Assembly: GCA_040384325.1 (NCBI GenBank)
Contig: JAZKJL010000005.1
Coordinates: 186,001-250,000 of the forward strand
Source of the DNA: JACMLX01 sp040384325
GTDB taxonomy: Bacteria; Gemmatimonadota; Gemmatimonadetes; Gemmatimonadales; Gemmatimonadaceae
Direction of reading: 5' to 3'
DNA length: 64,000 nt
Both the position numbers and the translations under genes were made by a program. Below are positions 60,449 through 64,000 of the stretch, piece by piece (the first letter of the stretch is position 1; every line of letters starts with the position of its first letter). The notes under the pieces were generated by a model. It did not search any database. It was not told the DNA's origin and saw nothing but the letters and a program-made list of their open reading frames with translations.

Positions 60449-61918
60449 ATGCCTTCGCCCATCCGACGCATGGCCCACCTGCGTCGGATGGTGCCGTGGC
60501 TGGCGCTCGTCGCCGGCGTCGTCGCCTGTTCGCCCACACCGCGTGCGACCGCTCCAGCGCCTGGCGGCAGCGTGGTGCAGGGTTGGATCACCACACCCGA
60601 TCGCCGCAGCCTGCTGGCGACGTTGCCGGCGATCCCACTCCGTGCCGCGGGCGCCGATAGCGGCACGCGCATCGAGGTCGATCCCGCACAGCAGTTCCAG
60701 GTGATGGACGGCTTCGGCGCCGCGCTCACCGACGCGTCGGCGTGGCTGATCCAGACGCGACTCTCGCCGACTCAGCGTGAAGCACTGCTGCAGGCGCTGT
60801 TCGGACGCGGCGGCACCGGCGCCGGCTTCAGCTTCGTGCGGGTCACGATCGGGGCCTCCGACTTCTCGCGCTCACACTTCACCTTCGATGACCGGCCCCG
60901 CGGCCAGCGCGACGAATCACTGGCGCACTTCTCGATCGATCCGCATCGCGCCGAGATGCTGCCGGTGCTCAAGCGCGCGCGGGCCATCAACCCGGCGCTG
61001 ACCATCATGGCCACGCCGTGGAGCGCACCGGCCTGGATGAAGACCTCGGATTCGCTGTACGGTGGCACGCTTCGCCCCGATGCGTTCCGGGTGTACGCCG
61101 AGTACCTGCTGAAGTTCGTCGAGGCGTACGCTGCGGAGGGCGTGCCGGTGGCGCTGCTCAGCGTACAGAACGAGCCGCACCACGAGCCGAAGGATTATCC
61201 GGGGATGCGTTTCCTCCCGCTGCAGCGCAGCCAGTTCATCGGCGAGCACCTCGGGCCGCTGCTGGCACGACGTGCCGCGAATGCACGGCCACGCATCCTC
61301 GACTGGGATCACAACTGGGACGAGGCGCAATCGCCGCTGACGGTGCTGCACGACGCCGTGGCACGGCCGTTCATTGCCGGCGTGGCCTGGCACTGTTACG
61401 CGGGCGAGGTGTCGGCGCAGTCGGTCGTGCACGACGCCAATCCCGACAAGGATGCGTACTTCACCGAGTGCGCCGGTGGTGCCTGGGCGCCGAACTTCGG
61501 CGACAACCTGCGTTGGAACGTGCGCACGCTGGTGATCGGGGCCACGCGGCACTGGGCCCGCGGCGTGGCGCTCTGGAACCTGGCGCTCGACGAGCGCCAC
61601 GGCCCGCACCTGGGCGGCTGCGCCGACTGCCGCGGCGTGGTCACGATCGACTCGGCCGCGGGCGCGGTGACGTTCAACGAGGAGTTCTACGCACTCGCAC
61701 ACGCCAGCCGCTTCGTGCTGCCGGGCGCGCGTCGCATTGCATCCACCAGTGGCGTGGATGACCTCGAGTCGGTGGCATTCCGCAATCCTGACGGCCAGCT
61801 CGCCCTGTTGCTCGTCAACTCCGCCAGCACCTCGCGCACCGTCACCGTGCACGCCGCGTCGCGATCGTTCACCACCAGCATCGCACCCGGCGCGGTGGTC
61901 ACGTTCACCTGGCGCTGA
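60449..61918 (+). CDS. GH30-family glucosylceramidase-like lipoprotein
   Basis: A 489-residue glycoside hydrolase anchored as a lipoprotein (VAGVVACSPT, Cys27; ATGs 60470 and 60488 are alternative starts). The TIM-barrel domain contains FQVMDGFGAALTDASAWLI, VRVTIGASDFS, MATPWSAPAWMKTS, the acid/base SVQNEPHHE (E242) and the nucleophile AYFTECAGG (E340); a C-terminal beta domain follows (DDLESVAFRNPDGQLALLLV). Two Cys pairs in GGCADCRG may form a small metal or disulfide motif. GH30 members act on beta-glucosides, xylans or glucosylceramide. It begins 2 bases after the asparaginase stop. Confidence 0.92.
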   Translation: MPSPIRRMAHLRRMVPWLALVAGVVACSPTPRATAPAPGGSVVQGWITTPDRRSLLATLPAIPLRAAGADSGTRIEVDPAQQFQVMDGFGAALTDASAWLIQTRLSPTQREALLQALFGRGGTGAGFSFVRVTIGASDFSRSHFTFDDRPRGQRDESLAHFSIDPHRAEMLPVLKRARAINPALTIMATPWSAPAWMKTSDSLYGGTLRPDAFRVYAEYLLKFVEAYAAEGVPVALLSVQNEPHHEPKDYPGMRFLPLQRSQFIGEHLGPLLARRAANARPRILDWDHNWDEAQSPLTVLHDAVARPFIAGVAWHCYAGEVSAQSVVHDANPDKDAYFTECAGGAWAPNFGDNLRWNVRTLVIGATRHWARGVALWNLALDERHGPHLGGCADCRGVVTIDSAAGAVTFNEEFYALAHASRFVLPGARRIASTSGVDDLESVAFRNPDGQLALLLVNSASTSRTVTVHAASRSFTTSIAPGAVVTFTWR

Positions 61919-61964
61919 CCGGGCGAACCTTCCGCAAACATCCGATGTCGGATACGCTGCAGGG

Positions 61965-63524
61965 ATGCGCATCCTCACACTGGTCTCCGTCATCGTCGCC
62001 GGCGCCGCACTCGGCACCACCGTCGCGGCTCAGCGTCCTGCCCCGTTCCGCATCGACGAAACGACGATCGCCGAGGTGCACGCCGCCTTCCGCGCCAGGC
62101 GACTGACCTGCCATGCGCTGGTGCAGGCGTATGTCGACCGCATCGCGGCGGTGGACAAGGCGGGACCCGCCATCAACGCCATCGTCACGCTGAATGGCAA
62201 CGCGATCGCCATCGCCGACTCACTCGACGCGCGCTACCGCGCCGGCGGACTGGTCGGCCCGCTGCACTGCATCCCGATCATCGTGAAGGACAACTTCGAG
62301 ACGCGCGACCTGCAGACCACCGCCGGCTCGCTGTCGCTGAAGGGCTGGATACCGGAGCGTGACGCCACCATGGTGTCGCGCATCCGCGCCGCCGGCGCGA
62401 TCGTGCTGGCGAAGAGCAACCTCGCCGAATGGGCGTTCACGCCGTACGAAACGGTGAGCTCCATCCTGCCCGGGTACACGAAGAATCCGTACGCACTGGA
62501 TCGTGTCACGGCCGGCTCCAGCGGGGGCACGGCGGCGGCGATCGCCGCCAACGAGGGCACGGTTGGCCTCGGCACCGACACCGGCAATTCGATCCGCGGA
62601 CCGTCGGCGCATCAGGCGCTGGTGGGCATCCGTTCCACCATGGGGCTCACCTCACGCGCCGGCGTGGTGCCACTCGCCAACGGCAACGACATCGCCGGGC
62701 CGATGGCGCGCACGGTGGCCGACGCGGTGGCGGTCTTCCAGGTGGTGGCCGGCGCCGACACCGCCGATGCCGTCACCGCACCCGCCGCCACGCAACGCGC
62801 TGCCGACTACACGGCCTTCGTGGTGCCCGGTGGCCTGAAGGGCGCGCGCATCGGTGTGCTGCGACAGGCGTACGAACGGCCCACCACCGACGCCGAAGTG
62901 GTGACCGTGTTCACGCGCGCGCTGGCGGCGATGACGGCACAGGGCGCGACGATCGTCGATCCGGCGGGCATCGACTCCCTCGCAGCCGTGCTGCGTGTGC
63001 CCGGACCGGGATGCGCCACCTTCAAGCATGACCTCGAGCGCTACTTCGCGGCACGCGGTGGGAACGCACCGGTGAAGACGATCCGCGAGGTGCTGCGCAG
63101 CGGCAACTATCATCCCAGCACGCAACTCCGCCTGCAGGCGGCCGACACGGTGTCGCTGGCGCCGGAGTCCAATCCGGCCTGCGCCGCGCGCGAGGCGATG
63201 CGGGTGCGCTTCCGCACCGCCGTGACGCGCATGATGGACTCGCTGCAGCTGGATGCGCTGGTCTATCCCACCTGGAGCAACCCGCCGCGACTGATCGGCG
63301 ACCTGAACACGCCGCACGGCGACAACAGCCAGCTGTTCTCGCCCACCACCGGGTTTCCGGCGATCACGGTGCCGATGGGCTACACCCGCGGCAACACTCT
63401 GCCGGCGGGCATCACGTTCCTCGGCCGCGCCTGGAGCGAAGGGAAGCTGATCACGCTCGCCTACGGCTTCGAGCAGGCCACAAAACACCGTCGTCCACCC
63501 GCCGCTATCCGCGCGTCACGCTGA
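61965..63524 (+). CDS. secreted amidase (amidase signature family)
   Basis: A 519-residue exported enzyme (signal ending near TTVAAQRP). It has the Ser-cisSer-Lys triad of the amidase signature: K108 in PIIVKDNFE, S185/S186 in TAGSSGGTAAA and S209 in GTDTGNSIRGPSA. Other landmarks are AGAIVLAKSNLAEWAF, STMGLTSRAGVVPLA and DALVYPTWSNPPRL. The family includes aryl-amide, peptide-amide and urethane hydrolases; the substrate is open. AGGG 1 base and a palindrome ATCCGATGTCGGAT (61940-61953) lie before the ATG; the latter could be an operator. It closes the exported-hydrolase run. Confidence 0.92.
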   Translation: MRILTLVSVIVAGAALGTTVAAQRPAPFRIDETTIAEVHAAFRARRLTCHALVQAYVDRIAAVDKAGPAINAIVTLNGNAIAIADSLDARYRAGGLVGPLHCIPIIVKDNFETRDLQTTAGSLSLKGWIPERDATMVSRIRAAGAIVLAKSNLAEWAFTPYETVSSILPGYTKNPYALDRVTAGSSGGTAAAIAANEGTVGLGTDTGNSIRGPSAHQALVGIRSTMGLTSRAGVVPLANGNDIAGPMARTVADAVAVFQVVAGADTADAVTAPAATQRAADYTAFVVPGGLKGARIGVLRQAYERPTTDAEVVTVFTRALAAMTAQGATIVDPAGIDSLAAVLRVPGPGCATFKHDLERYFAARGGNAPVKTIREVLRSGNYHPSTQLRLQAADTVSLAPESNPACAAREAMRVRFRTAVTRMMDSLQLDALVYPTWSNPPRLIGDLNTPHGDNSQLFSPTTGFPAITVPMGYTRGNTLPAGITFLGRAWSEGKLITLAYGFEQATKHRRPPAAIRASR

Positions 63525-63545
63525 TCGACGCACCCTGCTGCCGAC

Positions 63546-64000
63546 TCAGCGCTGATCGAGCAGCGTGCGCACCGTCTGCGCCAGCGTCGCCAGCGTGAAC
63601 GGTTTCGACAGGAACTCCACGCCGGGCTTCAGCACGCCATGCTGCACGATCACGTTCGCCGTGTATCCTGACGCGTAGAGCACGCGCACGTCGGGATACC
63701 GGGCCTGCACGCGTTCGGCGATCATCTTGCCGTTCATCCCGGGCATGATCACGTCGGTCAGCAGCAGGTGGATCGGCTCGTGCGGCGTGTCGAGCCATTC
63801 GAGGAGCGGTTCGCCACCGGCGAAGCAGTGCACGCGATATCCCTGCCGCTCGAGCAGGCGGCGCAGCAGTGAGCGCACGCTGTCGTCGTCCTCCACCAGC
63901 ACCACCGTCTCGGTCCCGCGCGGCAATGCGTCGCGGGCGCCGGAAACGGCGGCATCACTCGCTGGCTCGGCCACCGCGTCGCGCACGCGCGGCAGGTAGA
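63546..64000 (-). CDS. receiver-domain protein, probably C-terminal part of a hybrid histidine kinase (5' end outside window)
   Basis: The frame enters from the right edge, so the start is not visible. Within the window it reads YLPRVRDAVAEPASDAAV, then a receiver domain GTETVVLVEDDDSVRSLL with the phospho-acceptor Asp in LLLTDVIMPGMNGKMI and the conserved Lys in FLSKPFTLATLAQTV. A YLPR segment a short way before GTETVLVVEDD is the usual boundary of hybrid sensor kinases with a C-terminal receiver. A free-standing response regulator is less likely because of this upstream sequence. Confidence 0.85.
   Translation of the reverse strand, partial: YLPRVRDAVAEPASDAAVSGARDALPRGTETVVLVEDDDSVRSLLRRLLERQGYRVHCFAGGEPLLEWLDTPHEPIHLLLTDVIMPGMNGKMIAERVQARYPDVRVLYASGYTANVIVQHGVLKPGVEFLSKPFTLATLAQTVRTLLDQR

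Overview
The window is 64 kb of GC-rich, densely packed bacterial DNA with about 50 protein genes on both strands. I see no rRNA, tRNA, CRISPR array or complete mobile element. Several traits together suggest a Gemmatimonadota (Gemmatimonadaceae-like) chromosome: a caa3 cytochrome oxidase operon with a cytochrome-c-fused subunit II, many secreted beta-barrel and lipoproteins, a serine/threonine kinase fused to a TolB/FlgO-like output region, DUF885- and DinB-like secreted proteins, and Uma2 genes. The taxonomy is an inference, because no rRNA or marker gene is present.

Layout. 1-3.3 kb: end of a PQQ-type sugar dehydrogenase, a CoA-binding protein and a saccharopine-dehydrogenase-like enzyme, then a 79-bp tandem repeat with an inverted partner. 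3.4-11.4 kb (minus strand): cytochrome oxidase operon ctaC-ctaD-ctaE-ctaF-ctaG, continuing into a membrane acyltransferase and a PBP4-type peptidase. 11.7-14 kb: small hypothetical and outer-membrane proteins. 14-22.9 kb: a cyanophycin locus with cyanophycinase, cyanophycin synthetase, a Mur-ligase-only synthetase paralogue and an aspartase carrying a cyclic-nucleotide-binding domain, plus a divergent isoaspartyl dipeptidase. Together these could make the Asp-Arg storage polymer and take it down to arginine, fumarate and ammonia. 23-33 kb: MFS exporter, secreted DinB-like protein, Uma2 protein and remnants, sodium/solute symporter, DUF885 protein, PEP-CTERM protein and a lamin-tail lipoprotein. 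33-38.2 kb: an OpuC/EgtU-type ABC transporter divergent from egtB-egtD (ergothioneine synthesis). 38.3-44.4 kb: tRNA methyltransferase TrmL, two secreted esterase-type hydrolases, a barrel protein, a SnoaL-like protein and a pair of lysozyme-inhibitor-like lipoproteins. 44.6-47.3 kb: matB-matC for malonate uptake and activation. 47.4-59.1 kb: large lipoprotein, kinase, secreted hypotheticals, serine hydrolase, barrel protein and two Arg-rich repeat proteins. 59.4-63.5 kb: glycosylasparaginase, GH30 glycosidase and amidase, all apparently exported. The window ends inside a gene with a C-terminal receiver domain.

The two most interesting regions are the cyanophycin locus (a fused aspartase that looks ligand-regulated, and a truncated synthetase paralogue) and the ergothioneine genes facing a transporter whose substrate-binding and permease domains are fused in the opposite order to EgtU. 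Functions are read from motifs and context only; no database search was possible.
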